The notes below the pieces were generated by a model, which was given only the letters and a program-made list of their open reading frames with translations, was not told the origin of the DNA and did not search any database. A DNA stretch of 64,000 bases, from the NCBI RefSeq assembly GCF_041052385.1, contig NZ_CP163439.1:5941001-6005000 (forward strand), read 5' to 3'. Source of the DNA: Streptomyces sp. R28. Lineage in GTDB: Bacteria > Actinomycetota > Actinomycetes > Streptomycetales > Streptomycetaceae. This document shows, in pieces, positions 8,329 to 17,033 of the stretch (its first letter is position 1; each line of letters starts with the position of its first letter). The translations under genes were made by a program, and so were the position numbers.

Positions 8329-8616
8329 ATGTCCAGACGCTACGGCGGAAGCCCCGCGGGGACGGTCATCTCCATCATCGCGGACATCGCGGCACTGATC
8401 CTGATCCTGTGGATCGCCCTCTACCTGTTCGACGCCAACACCGCCAACAGCACGGTCTCCTGGGTCCACGACGCGGCGAACTGGCTCTCGGGCTGGTCGC
8501 GCAATCTGTTCACCATCCACTCGGACAACTGGCGCACCGTGGTCAACTACGGCCTGCCCGCTGTCGTCTACCTGCTGATCGGTCACGCGGTGGCCGGGCG
8601 GGTCAACAGGACCTAG
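8329..8616 (+). CDS. 95-aa two-helix membrane protein, copy 1
   Basis: The product has an N-terminal MSRRYGGSPAGTVISIIADI, a membrane helix ALILILWIALYLF, a central amphipathic segment SWVHDAANWLSGWSRNLFTI and a second helix LPAVVYLLIGHAV. The paralogue at 21929-22216 differs at only a few residues. Small proteins of this form are widespread in Streptomyces; I know no function. It follows the DUF1206 relic just as its paralogue follows intact DUF1206, so the two genes probably form a functional pair. Confidence 0.75.
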   Translation: MSRRYGGSPAGTVISIIADIAALILILWIALYLFDANTANSTVSWVHDAANWLSGWSRNLFTIHSDNWRTVVNYGLPAVVYLLIGHAVAGRVNRT

Positions 8617-8744
8617 ACCCGTTTCGAAGGTCCCTCGCGCGGTGGCCTGCGAGGTTTCGCCCGGCTCGGTCCTCGCTGCCCGCCGTCACGCCGATGGTCA
8701 CGGCGCCGACGGCTGTCGGGCTCCGGAACTATCAAGGGACGTCG

Positions 8745-9611
8745 ATGGGGAATCTCAGAGAAGAAGAACGGGCGCCCGAGCGCAAGGTCCTCGACCTGAC
8801 TCTTGTGCAGGTAGTGGCGAGCGCACTCGCGACTGTGGCGGGCGCGGTACTGGCGTCCCTGCTGGGGGTGACCGGGACGATCATCGGCGCCGCCGTGGTC
8901 AGTGCCAGCGCGACCACCGGTGCGGCGGTCTTCTCGCATGCTTTCCGGCGGACAGGCGAGGGGATCCGCAGCCGGGTACCGCCCGTGGGAGTGCCGAGGA
9001 CGCCGGGCGAGGAGCGGGCGGAACACCGCGCGGATGCCCGGGCGGCGTTCGGGCCACCGGCCGACGCCAAGGCTGTTGACGCCAGGCCGCCCTTCGGGCC
9101 CGGTGGCCCGGATGGCGAGCGCGGCGGGACGACAGCGGACTCCGCGCCTCCCGGAGGCGAGTCGGTCACCACCTATCGTGGTGGCTCCGTCCGGAGATCC
9201 ATCGGATGGAGGAAGTACGCCCTGGCGACGGGCCTGGTGTTCGCCCTGGCGATGATCACGGTGACCGCGGTGGAGCTGATCATGGGCAAGCCGGTGACGG
9301 CCGTGGTCAAGAACGAGCCGGGCAGTGGAACCTCGGTGGGCGGTGGCTCGGCCGGTACCCCCGGTCCCGCCGACAGCCGGGCACCCACCCCGGGTGCGTC
9401 CAGCGGCACGGCGCCACAGACGGCCGGCTCTGCCTCGCCGGAGGTGAGCGCGGCGCCGGACACCAGTTCCGGTCCCAGTGCCGGCCCCAGCTCCAGCCTC
9501 AGCTCCAGCCCCAGCTCCAGCCTCAGCTCCAGTTCCAGCCCCAGTGGTTCGGCGTCGTCCGCGCCGTCCAGCGGCGCTGCCGTGAGCAGTTCCGGCGCCA
9601 CCGCTGATTGA
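8745..9611 (+). CDS. Two-helix membrane protein with Ser/Pro-rich tail
   Basis: The 288-aa product has an acidic N-terminus (MGNLREEERAPERKV) and a Gly/Ala/Thr-rich membrane segment at about residues 23-65 (ASLLGVTGTIIGAAVVSASA). A hydrophilic Pro/Arg linker follows, then a second helix at about 165-190 (LVFALAMITVTAVELIMG) and an extracytoplasmic-looking tail of Ser, Pro, Gly and Ala. The tail contains repeated SSSLSSS/PSSS units encoded by tandem AGCTCCAGC repeats around 9488-9545. It resembles generic Streptomyces membrane-anchored proteins of unknown function. The repeat-rich tail may vary in length between strains. Confidence 0.6.
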   Translation: MGNLREEERAPERKVLDLTLVQVVASALATVAGAVLASLLGVTGTIIGAAVVSASATTGAAVFSHAFRRTGEGIRSRVPPVGVPRTPGEERAEHRADARAAFGPPADAKAVDARPPFGPGGPDGERGGTTADSAPPGGESVTTYRGGSVRRSIGWRKYALATGLVFALAMITVTAVELIMGKPVTAVVKNEPGSGTSVGGGSAGTPGPADSRAPTPGASSGTAPQTAGSASPEVSAAPDTSSGPSAGPSSSLSSSPSSSLSSSSSPSGSASSAPSSGAAVSSSGATAD

Positions 9612-10114
9612 GCAGCGTCGAGCAGGTCCAGACCTCGGCGGGCAGCCTCGTCGGCGATAGGTGCGTAGGCGTGCTCGTCGCGCGTCAACGCCGGCCGGAT
9701 GCGCGGTGTCGTGCCGAGCACCGGGCCGACGCCGGTCGCCACAGGCGGGTGGCTGCCACGGCGGGAGTGCCGGGTCCTCGGCCGTGGCCGCGCGGGCTCT
9801 TCGTCACATGCCCGTACAGCCGAAGCCGGTGACCAGCACCCGCGGCACGTCTGGCCGAAGGGGTCGCGCCATGACCTGAACGACCCGGCGGTCGGCCGGC
9901 CCGCCGCCGGCCGGCGATACACCGATGAGGACGCGGATGGTGTACCCCTTCAGTTGCCGCGGCCACAGTGGTCCCGTGCCCCCAACCGGCCCCGGCGCGG
10001 CGCCGATCCGGGGCTATGCTGACGAACAGACGTCCCGGACCCCGGCGCCGCACCGCCCATCGGCCGCGATGGCACTCCCGCCGAGCTGCCGGTCTCCTGA
10101 ACCGAGGGCGCCCC
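9612..10114. other. About 500 bases without a supported gene
   Basis: No frame with a plausible start and coding composition is seen. The only notable element is the conserved upstream block at 10010-10047 that precedes the GNAT-like gene. A GC-rich palindromic run (GGCCGGCCCGCCGCCGGCCGG) lies at about 9893-9913. Confidence 0.5.
10010..10047 (+). promoter_or_regulatory. Conserved upstream block before the 10115 gene
   Basis: GGGGCTATGCTGACGAACAG, then ACGTCCCGGACCCCGGCG, closely matches the block at 16771-16810 upstream of the STAS-GNAT operon. The two downstream regions encode paralogous GNAT-like proteins, so the shared upstream sequence is likely a duplicated promoter region. Confidence 0.45.
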
Positions 10115-10759
10115 ATGCACACTCCGCGGCAATCACACGAACCCGAAGGCTTGGAGCCGTCCGCCATGGACACGGTGCGGCTGCGCCGGCTGAACCGCTG
10201 GCAGGCCGAGGGACTGCGGGAGGACCTGGCGGATCTGTACGTGGAGTCCTCCACCACCCCGCCCGGCGAGGAGTTCCGCGGCCGGCAGGAGTTCCTGCAC
10301 CGTCTGGCGGACGGCGTGAAACTGCCGGGATTCGACATGCTGGTCGCCGAGGCCCGGTCCCTGACCGGCTGTGTCTTCGGAATCCCCGTGCCGCGTGACG
10401 GCTCCTGGTGGCAGGGGTTCGACGGGCCGCTGCCGCAGAACCTGGAGCAACTGACCGCGTCCGGACACGTCTTCGCGATCCTTGAAACCGTCGTCCATCC
10501 GCACCGGTACGCCCGCGGGCTCGCCCGCCGGCTCCAGGAGCGGCTGCTCGCCGACCACCAGGCTTCGCTCGGCGTCACCTTGGTGGACCAGTCCGACCGT
10601 TCGGCCTGTGCCGCCTTGGAGGCGTGGGGCTGGCAGAACGCGGGCCAGGTCCACCGCGCCCCGACCGTCCGGCGCGTACTGCTTCTGCCGCTCGGAGAGC
10701 GCACGACGGAGCATCCGGACGGACTCGCGCACAACGACCGGACCCAACGGCCCGGATAG
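10115..10759 (+). CDS. GNAT-like acetyltransferase, paralogue of 17459-18121
   Basis: This 214-aa protein has the N-terminal MDTVRLRRLNRWQAEGLRED and DLYVESS. A central beta-rich part ends in a VVHPHRYARGLARRLQERLL segment that resembles the V-x-P-x-x-R-x-x-G-x-A acetyl-CoA loop of GNAT enzymes, followed by ASLGVTLVDQSDRSACAALE and AWGWQNAGQV. It is closely similar to the product of 17459-18121 over its whole length. A second ATG at 10166 (MDTVRL) is an alternative start. The substrate is unknown. It stands alone here, while its paralogue is coupled to STAS and ANTAR genes. Confidence 0.65.
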   Translation: MHTPRQSHEPEGLEPSAMDTVRLRRLNRWQAEGLREDLADLYVESSTTPPGEEFRGRQEFLHRLADGVKLPGFDMLVAEARSLTGCVFGIPVPRDGSWWQGFDGPLPQNLEQLTASGHVFAILETVVHPHRYARGLARRLQERLLADHQASLGVTLVDQSDRSACAALEAWGWQNAGQVHRAPTVRRVLLLPLGERTTEHPDGLAHNDRTQRPG

Positions 10760-10835
10760 CCGCCGGCGCCGTCCGCGCCGGCAGGGCGCGACGCGTGCGA
10801 AGACGTGGAGGCGTCGCGAAGACGTGGAGGAGCGG

Positions 10836-11313
10836 GTGGAGCTGTCGCCGGAGCAGGAGGCGCGGCGGATCGCCGCGGTGCGTCGTTACGACATCCTGGA
10901 CAGACCGTCCGACGGGGCATTCGACCGGATCGCCGCGCTGGCCGCCCGCCTGTTCGACGCCCCGGCCGCCACGGTGACGATCGTGGGCACCGACCGGGTC
11001 TGGTTCAAGGCCGCGTACGGTCTGGCGGGGGTCACGCAGATCGGCCGGGACCCGGGGCTGAGCACGTTCGGCGATCCTCACCGGCAGTCCTCTGGTCGTC
11101 CCCGACACACTCGACGACCCGGTCGCCCGCGCCCACTCCCTGGTGACGGCCCGGCTCGGGTGCGGTTCCACGCCGCCGCCCCGATCACCACCGGCGACGG
11201 TCACCGCCTCGGCACCGTGGATGTCCTCACACCAAGCCGCCTCCACCCTGCAGCGCACCCTGCTGCCCCCGGCACTGCCGCAAGTGCCGGGCCTGGAGGC
11301 CGCCTGCCACTAA
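10836..11313 (+). pseudogene. Broken GAF / PP2C (SpoIIE-type) phosphatase gene
   Basis: The start GTG 10836 has GGAGG upstream. The first frame gives a good GAF domain (RRYDILDRPSDGAFDRIAAL, then VWFKAAYGLAGVTQIGRDPG). The frame is then lost and regained: VRFHAAAPITTGDGHRLGTV is in the original frame after a garbled stretch. The motif TLQRTLLPPALPQVPGLEA, which in these proteins introduces the PP2C phosphatase domain, appears in another frame just before TAA 11311-11313. The phosphatase domain itself is missing. Intact relatives couple a sensory GAF domain to anti-sigma/anti-anti-sigma signalling. Confidence 0.7.
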
Positions 11314-11900
11314 TCGGGCACGTCACCGCTGGGACCTGGTGGGGCCGGGGCCGCGGGACCACGCCGCCCGGAATGCGCGGTCACGCGCGCTTCTCGGCCG
11401 ACTTCGGGGAGGTCCTTGCGGGCGGGGTTTTCCGACCCTCGATCAGCGCTACTGCATCAGCAGCATCTCGTTGAGGCCGACGCCCGACGAGAGCCGGGCG
11501 GAACGTGTTCTGATCACCGTTTGAGTCTCGCGCGGATTCGCACCCCCCGGCGAGGACCCACCTCATGGGAACGCGTGTGCCATGGGGGTACGCGATGGGC
11601 GGATCCGCCGTAGCCCCGAGTGTTCGGCGAGGCCGAAAAGGGTGCTCGCTCTCATCGGGCCGGGAAATCTGACCTAGCGTCAAGAGCCTCTACACCGACG
11701 CCTGTTGTCCGGTCGGAGTGGCCGCGCGGGAGCGCCGAGGAGGACGCGGTGTGTTCGATCGATCCGCATGTGGGGAACGACGGTACTCAAGTCGGAGGAG
11801 CCGGTCGCTGTGCTCCGGGAGCGGTCACTGTTGACACGGACGGGGGGCGCACGACTCCGGTGCCGGGCGTCTCGGGACCTGTCGCTGTGCGGGGGCGGCC
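11314..11900. other. About 590 bases without a supported gene
   Basis: Short open frames occur on both strands, but none has a ribosome binding site plus recognisable protein sequence. The stretch follows the truncated GAF/PP2C gene and may hold unrecognisable remains of its phosphatase domain. Confidence 0.5.
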
Positions 11901-12608
11901 GTGAGCCGCCGGCCGCCGGTGCGGCGGACTCGTAAGCCTCCGAAGCGTGCCCCGGTCCTGACGAAGCCCAGAGGGCCCCAGCCGTTGGTGCCGGCCATAG
12001 CGGCTGTCGCGAGTGTCGGGTTCTTGGGCGCCGTGGGGCAGTGGCTGCTGGGCAACTAGTGGCTGATCGCCGTACTCGCCGCCATCGTGGCCGGGGCCGG
12101 CGGTCTCTGGCTCACGCAGTGGGCGGTGAGCGCCCGCTGGGAGCGGGTGCACGTGCGGAGGCTGCGGTACGGGCTCCCTCAGCTCGACGGGCTCCACCAC
12201 GAGGACTTCGAGTTCGCGGTACGGGACCTGATGCGCCGTGACGGCTGTGCGGATGCCGTACAGGTGGGCGGGGCCGGGGACAACGGCGCCGATGTGACGG
12301 CGACCGATCCGCTCGGCAGGCGCTGGGGGATCCAGTGCAAGCACCGCCAGGACGGGGCCTCGGGGTCGCCGGTGGGTACCCCGGATCTGCATGTGCTCAA
12401 CGGCACCGGCCGGCAGCTGCACGGCGGGGACGTGGTGGTCCTGGTGACGAACGGACGTTTCACGGCGGGGTGTGCGCCGCTCGCGAAGTCCCAGAAGCTC
12501 CATCTGGTCGACCGCGGAACACTGGGGAAGTGGGCGGGAGGTTCACAGCCGCTCTGGGAGCTGCTTCAGCGGCTGCCCTCGCCGGGGAAGCGGTCGGCGT
12601 TGTCCTGA
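11901..12608 (+). pseudogene. Mrr-like restriction endonuclease with an in-frame amber codon
   Basis: One frame runs from GTG 11901 to TGA 12606-12608 and is broken only by TAG at 12057-12059. Before it lie a basic N-terminus (RRPPVRRTRKPPKRAP) and a membrane helix; after it lie a second helix (WLIAVLAAIVAGAGGLWL) and the nuclease domain. The nuclease part has ALPQLDG-like and HHEDFEFAVRDLMRRDG segments, then GGAGDNGADVTATDPLGRRW and IQCKHR: the D...Q-x-K core of Mrr/PD-(D/E)XK enzymes is intact. A product of about 173 aa could restart at GTG 12087. Relatives in Streptomyces read through this point, so a recent nonsense mutation is likely. Confidence 0.65.
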
Positions 12609-12655
12609 GAACCGTTGTCGTGCTGATCGCGGGCGCGGTGCCGGTGCAGAGCGGG

Positions 12656-12979
12656 TCAGGGCGCTTCGAAGCCTTCGCCGAGCCCTGGTGATGGAGTTGC
12701 CTCGGACTCGTGGGACTCGTGGGACTCGTCGGACTCCTCGCGAAGAGGAGCCGTGGGATCGGGGCGGCGGACGAGTTGTCGTAGCCTGTCGCGGCTGTTG
12801 TGCTCGACGAGGATCGGCACGTAGCCCGCGATACGAGCGTTGCTGAGTGGCTGGTAGCAGTCCCGCACCACCTTCCGCACGACCGCGGGCGTCAGCAGGC
12901 CGGCGTAGGAGGCCGTCAGATGGTCTGTGAGCTTTTGAAAGGTGTCGGGTAGCGCGGGCTCGGCCGTCTTCGCGCCCAT
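12656..12979 (-). CDS. Three-helix bundle dimerization domain protein
   Basis: This 107-aa protein consists of a helical N-terminal domain (about residues 10-75: TFQKLTDHLTASYAGLLTPA, VVRKVVRDCY, then YVPILVEHNSRDRLRQLV) matching the actinobacterial three-helix bundle domain. A low-complexity acidic tail contains tandem SDESHESHESE, from a repeated GGACTCGTG unit at about 12707-12740. These proteins are thought to dimerise; their role is unknown. It is convergent with the broken endonuclease. Confidence 0.65.
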   Translation of the reverse strand: MGAKTAEPALPDTFQKLTDHLTASYAGLLTPAVVRKVVRDCYQPLSNARIAGYVPILVEHNSRDRLRQLVRRPDPTAPLREESDESHESHESEATPSPGLGEGFEAP

Positions 12980-13084
12980 GGCGCGCTCCTCACTGTCACG
13001 GACGGCGGACCGCGGCGGCAGCCGATCGGTATCCGGTGCTCGGCGTCGGCCCGTCCACTTCCCACACTTGCACGGATCGCGTCC

Positions 13085-13735
13085 GTGGATACGGCCCGCC
13101 GGATCTGTTCATCCACTGGCCATCTCGGAACAGTCGACCGCGTACGGGAGACCTCGCTCCGCGCCGTCATCGGCAGGGCGGATCTGGATACGCTCCTGTC
13201 GGACCGCGACCACATCAACGCGGAGCTCAAGAAGGTGATGGACGCCCCCACCGAGGAACCCTGGGGACAGCGCATCGAACGTGTGGAGATCAAGGACATC
13301 GCCCTCCCGGAGTCGATGACGCGCTCCATGTCCAAGCAGGCTGAGGCCGAGCGGGAACGCCGGGCCCGGGTCATCGCCGCCGACGGCGAGTTCCAGGCGT
13401 CCCAGCGGCTCACCGACGCTGCGGCGACCATGGCCGAGACACCGGGTGCACTCCAACTGCGCCTGCTGCAAACCGTGGTGGACGTCTCGGCGGAGAAGAA
13501 CTGCACGCTGGTCATGCCGTTCCCGGTGGAGATGCTCCGCTTCTTCGAGCACCAGAGCCGGGAGACCGACGGCGAATCCATCCACCGGAGCCTTCCGCGC
13601 CCCGCGCTCCCCGAACGCCCGGAACTCCCCGAGCTGGTCACCTCTGCCGCACCCGCCGTCCCTCTGAGCGGAGAACGGGTCGGCAGTCACAAGCCGGTGG
13701 CTGAACGTCGGGAGAACTGTCTCGATCGACAATGA
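13085..13735 (+). pseudogene. 5'-truncated SPFH/band-7 (slipin-like) gene
   Basis: From about 13119 the frame encodes the second half of a stomatin/slipin protein: TSLRAVIGRADLDTLLSDRD, then ELKKVMDAP and WGQRIERVEIKDIALPESMT. The SKQAEAERERRARVIAADGE coiled-coil and GALQLRLLQTVVDVSAEKN follow. The membrane anchor and the first half of the SPFH domain (roughly 100 residues) are absent. The preceding ATG/GTG at 13085 only adds unrelated residues. Intact slipins form membrane microdomain scaffolds; this fragment should not insert into the membrane. Confidence 0.65.
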
Positions 13736-14080
13736 CCAAAGGGCGGAGAGAGATATGCCCGCCACCCCGGCGTAGCCGGAGATCACCTTCCTCGCCCGCG
13801 CTACGCCCGCACCAATGACGGCAGCTTCCCGGGGCGTTCTTCGTACCAGGTTGCGCTGGGTGGCGTGCGCACGAGAGATCTGCGTGTGCCGTGTGATGGT
13901 GACTGCTTCTTGCTGGCTTCGCGCGCTCTGGTGATGACGGCGGTCGCTTAAGGACCATCGTGCTGGGATGCGATGGCGGCAGCGCGGCTCTGGTATCTCG
14001 TCATGTCCTGGTCGGTGGGGCACATCAGGAGCCCTCAGCCCTGACACCAGCGGATGAGCAGTGGCACGAGGAGTAGTCGA
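13736..14080. other. About 345 bases without a supported gene
   Basis: No convincing frame, RNA or repeat is seen. It separates two gene fragments and probably contains rearrangement junctions. Confidence 0.5.
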
Positions 14081-14209
14081 ATGCGGCACGCCGTCGTTCT
14101 GGGTTCCGGCTTCGCCGGTCTTGCGACGGCCCGATCAGAGGCCGTCATGTGCGTGCCTTCCTCGCCCGCGCTCAACTCGCAAAGGCTGTCCCTGAAAAGA
14201 CCGCCATGA
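14081..14209 (+). pseudogene. N-terminal fragment of a flavoprotein oxidoreductase
   Basis: After GAGGAG, an ATG opens MRHAVVLGSGFAGLATAR, the dinucleotide-binding (G-x-G-x-x-G) start typical of FAD-dependent monooxygenases and oxidoreductases. The next residues are unrelated and the frame stops at 14207-14209. Only about 18 residues of the original gene remain. Confidence 0.6.
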
Positions 14210-14231
14210 TAAAAGGGGGCGAGTTCAACGT

Positions 14232-15137
14232 ATGCCTGGTTGGTTCTCGCATTTGACATTCTGGTCGCAGGCTGTGCTCCTGGTCGGGGGCTTTCTTGTT
14301 TTCGGCCTGGGCGGTCTGCTCGCACGCTCCCGGGTTCGGCGATGGTTCGGCGAAGATCCTGAGCACAACGAACGCGTCAGATTCCTGGTCGAAGTCGTTG
14401 GCGCCTTTTACGCCCTGCTGATCGGGCTGGTTGCCGTGGGGGCATATGATCACTATGTGGAGGTGGAGAAACTCGTCAATGAGGAAGCCTCGCAACTCAC
14501 CACCGTCTATCGTGCCGGCCAGGCGTTTCCCAACAGTCGTAGATGTCGACTTCAGTCACAGGTGCGGAACTACGCCGATAATGTGATCAATGAGGTCTGG
14601 CCGAAGCAGCAACGGGGCGAAATCGCTGAGGATCAAGGGCGGCTGGATGCCGTGTTTGAATCTCTGATGTTCTATGAACCGAAGAATGAACAGGAGTCGA
14701 ACGCCCAGTCCGTAACCCTCGAAGCCTTCAATGACTACAACAACCTTCGCCGTGAACGGCAGGGGGAGGTGAGCATCGGGCTGCTGCCTGTGCTGTATCT
14801 CGTCCTCTTCGGCGGTGCGTTCGTGACCATTGGGGCAACCTGGGTACTTGTTGGCGTCAGACTGGTCGACCACGTGGCACTGACCGGCCTCCTGTCGCTT
14901 TTCATCGGCCTGTTCATCACGCTGATCATCGCACTCGATCACCCCCTCCAGGACAGCAACGCGATCGGGCTGACACCCTGGAAGGTCGCGCTGACGCAAG
15001 GAATGGGAGTTCCCCCCGAGGGAGAAGAGCAGATCACTACCTACTTCGGGGTATCGAGCGCGGAGCGGGTGCCGGGCTGTCTCCTTGACGTTCCTGACTA
15101 CGTTTCGTTCGCAAGCTCGGAGCAGCTCCCGCAGTAA
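14232..15137 (+). CDS. DUF4239 (bestrophin-like) membrane protein
   Basis: The 301-aa product has four main hydrophobic segments. Two near the N-terminus are SQAVLLVGGFLVFGLGGLLA and VGAFYALLIGLVAVGAYDHY; two near the C-terminus are IGLLPVLYLVLFGGAFVTIG and TGLLSLFIGLFITLIIALDH. Between them lies a soluble helical domain with EVEKLVNEEASQLTTVYRAG. This is the DUF4239 arrangement, whose members are annotated as bestrophin-like, possibly channels; function is untested. GGGGGCGAG precedes the ATG. Codon usage is visibly less GC-rich than in the neighbours (CTGTTT, AATGAA, GATAAT), suggesting recent acquisition. Confidence 0.75.
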   Translation: MPGWFSHLTFWSQAVLLVGGFLVFGLGGLLARSRVRRWFGEDPEHNERVRFLVEVVGAFYALLIGLVAVGAYDHYVEVEKLVNEEASQLTTVYRAGQAFPNSRRCRLQSQVRNYADNVINEVWPKQQRGEIAEDQGRLDAVFESLMFYEPKNEQESNAQSVTLEAFNDYNNLRRERQGEVSIGLLPVLYLVLFGGAFVTIGATWVLVGVRLVDHVALTGLLSLFIGLFITLIIALDHPLQDSNAIGLTPWKVALTQGMGVPPEGEEQITTYFGVSSAERVPGCLLDVPDYVSFASSEQLPQ

Positions 15138-15187
15138 GCAGCTCAGGCCTGTTCTCCGATGCTCCTGATGTCAACAGAGGGGAACCT

Positions 15188-16534
15188 ATGCCGTACAGGC
15201 GACCCGGACAGTTCACGCGTATCTCTGTCGTCGGAGCCTTGCTCACCTCACTCGTGCTTGGCGCTGCCGCGTGCGCCGGGAAAGAGCAGGACACGACCAT
15301 CACGGTGGCGTCCGTCGACTTCACGCGGGACATGAAGAAACTCGTCGACGATTTCCAGCGCATCCATCCACACACCCGCGTGAAGTTCGATTTTCTCCCC
15401 GAGAGTGTGCTGCGGAACCGGCTGTCCAAGGGCATCGCCAACGAGGACGGCGCCTACGATGTCGTCTCCATCGGCCCGTGGGAGGCGCCGATATGGGCGT
15501 CGCGAGGATGGCTCACCCGACTCGACGTCCTGGCGAGCCAGGGCGACTACGACGTACAGGATTTCGTTCCTGTGGTGCGCACGGCGCTGTCGTACCGGGG
15601 CGGCCTGTACGCGGTGCCGTACTACGGGGAGTCGTCCTTCCTGATGTACCGCAAGGACCTGTTCGCCAAGGCCGGGCTGACCATGCCGGAACGCCCGACC
15701 TGGCAGCAGGTTGCCGAGCTGGCGGCCGAGCTCGACGATCCGCGACACGGCACCGCCGGAATCTGCCTGCGCGGAGGTCCCGTCTGGCTGGACCTGTTGC
15801 CTCTCAACACCGTGATCCTGACCTTCGGAGGCCGTTGGTTCGACGAGAGATGGAACCCCCAACTCACCTCCCCCGAAACCAAGCGGGCGGTGCAGTTCTA
15901 CGTGGACCTGGTCCGCAGCTCCGGCGAGTCCCGGGCCTCCGAAGCCGGGCCCGCCCAGTGCCAGGCGGCGATGCAGCGGGGCAAGGCGGCCATGATGTAT
16001 GACGCCACCTTCTTTGCCGGCCGTCTCGAGAATCCCAAGACCAGCAAGGTCGTCGGCAAGCTCGGCTACGCCCCGGCGCCGGTGATGCGCACGGACAGCT
16101 CCGGATGGCTGTGGACCTGGGCGCTGGCGATCCCGATCACGTCCAAGCACCCGCAAGCCGCGTGGGACTTCGTCTCCTGGGCCACGTCGAAACGGTACGT
16201 GAAGCTCTACGGCGAAAGGCTCGGCTGGGTCGCAGTGCCACCCGGCAGCCGGCTGTCCACGTACCGGCTTCCTCCGTACAAGAAGGCCGCCAAGGCGTTT
16301 CTCCGACCGACGCTGAACGCGCTCAACGCCGTGAACCTCACGCGGCCCGGCCTGCACAAGCAGCCGTGGACGGGAACGTCGTACGTGGGTATCCCGGAGT
16401 ACGCGGGTCTCGGCGGCCGGGTGGCCAAGGAGATCTCCGCGGCGATCGCCGGCCGTCAGTCGGTCGACGAGGCGCTGGCGAAGGCCCAACTCTTCGCGAA
16501 CGACGTGGTCGAGGGTGGCGGCTACAGGGACTGA
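15188..16534 (+). CDS. Extracellular solute-binding lipoprotein (family 1, sugar-type)
   Basis: The 448-aa protein has a signal peptide ending in a lipobox (LGAAACAGK) and the mature fold of ABC sugar-binding proteins: TITVASVDFTRDMKKLVDDF, EDGAYDVVSIGPWEAPIWAS, then YRGGLYAVPYYGESSFLMYR and GKAAMMYDATFFAG. It should bind a carbohydrate or polyol at the cell surface and deliver it to an ABC permease. No permease or ATPase genes are adjacent, so it is an orphan that must share a transporter or has another role. Its gene starts 50 bases after the DUF4239 gene, possibly on the same transcript, and ends in a strong terminator. Confidence 0.85.
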   Translation: MPYRRPGQFTRISVVGALLTSLVLGAAACAGKEQDTTITVASVDFTRDMKKLVDDFQRIHPHTRVKFDFLPESVLRNRLSKGIANEDGAYDVVSIGPWEAPIWASRGWLTRLDVLASQGDYDVQDFVPVVRTALSYRGGLYAVPYYGESSFLMYRKDLFAKAGLTMPERPTWQQVAELAAELDDPRHGTAGICLRGGPVWLDLLPLNTVILTFGGRWFDERWNPQLTSPETKRAVQFYVDLVRSSGESRASEAGPAQCQAAMQRGKAAMMYDATFFAGRLENPKTSKVVGKLGYAPAPVMRTDSSGWLWTWALAIPITSKHPQAAWDFVSWATSKRYVKLYGERLGWVAVPPGSRLSTYRLPPYKKAAKAFLRPTLNALNAVNLTRPGLHKQPWTGTSYVGIPEYAGLGGRVAKEISAAIAGRQSVDEALAKAQLFANDVVEGGGYRD

Positions 16535-16535
16535 T

Positions 16536-16572
16536 CCGGGGTCTGACCGGTATTGGACCGGTCAGACCCCGG
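16536..16572 (+). terminator. Strong hairpin terminator after the solute-binding protein gene
   Basis: Perfect 16-bp arms (CCGGGGTCTGACCGGT and ACCGGTCAGACCCCGG) with a 5-nt loop begin just after the stop codon. There is no T tract, as is common in Streptomyces. Confidence 0.8.
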
Positions 16573-16770
16573 TCCGTTCCGCCTCCCTCGGCCACCCCGG
16601 AACCCTCCTCGGGCAGTCGACGGACTGCCGTACCTGAGCGGCTGTTCGCCGCCGCTTTCGCGTTGTGGGCCCAAGTACCGTGCAGGACGCCGGACATGCG
16701 CGCGCCACCGCGCTTCGACACCGTCCGCATCTTGAGATGGGGTGGCTTCGGACCGTCTGCCGCACTGGGC

Positions 16771-16810
16771 CAGGACTATGCTGCTGTACAGGCGTCCCAG
16801 ACCCCGGCGG
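16771..16810 (+). promoter_or_regulatory. Conserved upstream block before the STAS-GNAT-ANTAR operon
   Basis: AGGACTATGCTGCTGTACAG followed by GCGTCCCAGACCCCGGCG matches the blocks at 10010-10047 and 7591-7620. TATGCT fits a TANNNT -10. It lies 225-265 bases before the STAS start, so a long leader would follow. The rest of 16573-17033 shows no gene. Confidence 0.45.
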
Positions 16811-17033
16811 CTTGTCGTTTCGAGACACAGATGGCTCCGGGAGCGGGTTCTTCGTCCGTCACCCGGCGCATCCCTGGAGGGAACCGGGTGGGTCCTTTGT
16901 TCTGTCGCACAGGCCCTCGGACCGCCGTCGTTCCACCTCCGCCGAACGTACGCCCCTGCCGACAGCGCGCGAAGAGGGGCCGGGAACCGGCGTCCCCATC
17001 TCGCTGCCGGATGGTCTTTGGAACCGAGGTGTC

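Noticed and set aside
9488..9545. Tandem AGCTCCAGC units considered as a CRISPR array or satellite
   Set aside because: The repeats lie within the Ser-rich tail of a coding sequence, have no spacers and keep the reading frame.
16536..16572. Perfect 16-bp palindrome considered as another cluster operator
   Set aside because: Sequence unrelated to the 44515/52732 core and placed directly after a stop codon, so a terminator is the better call.
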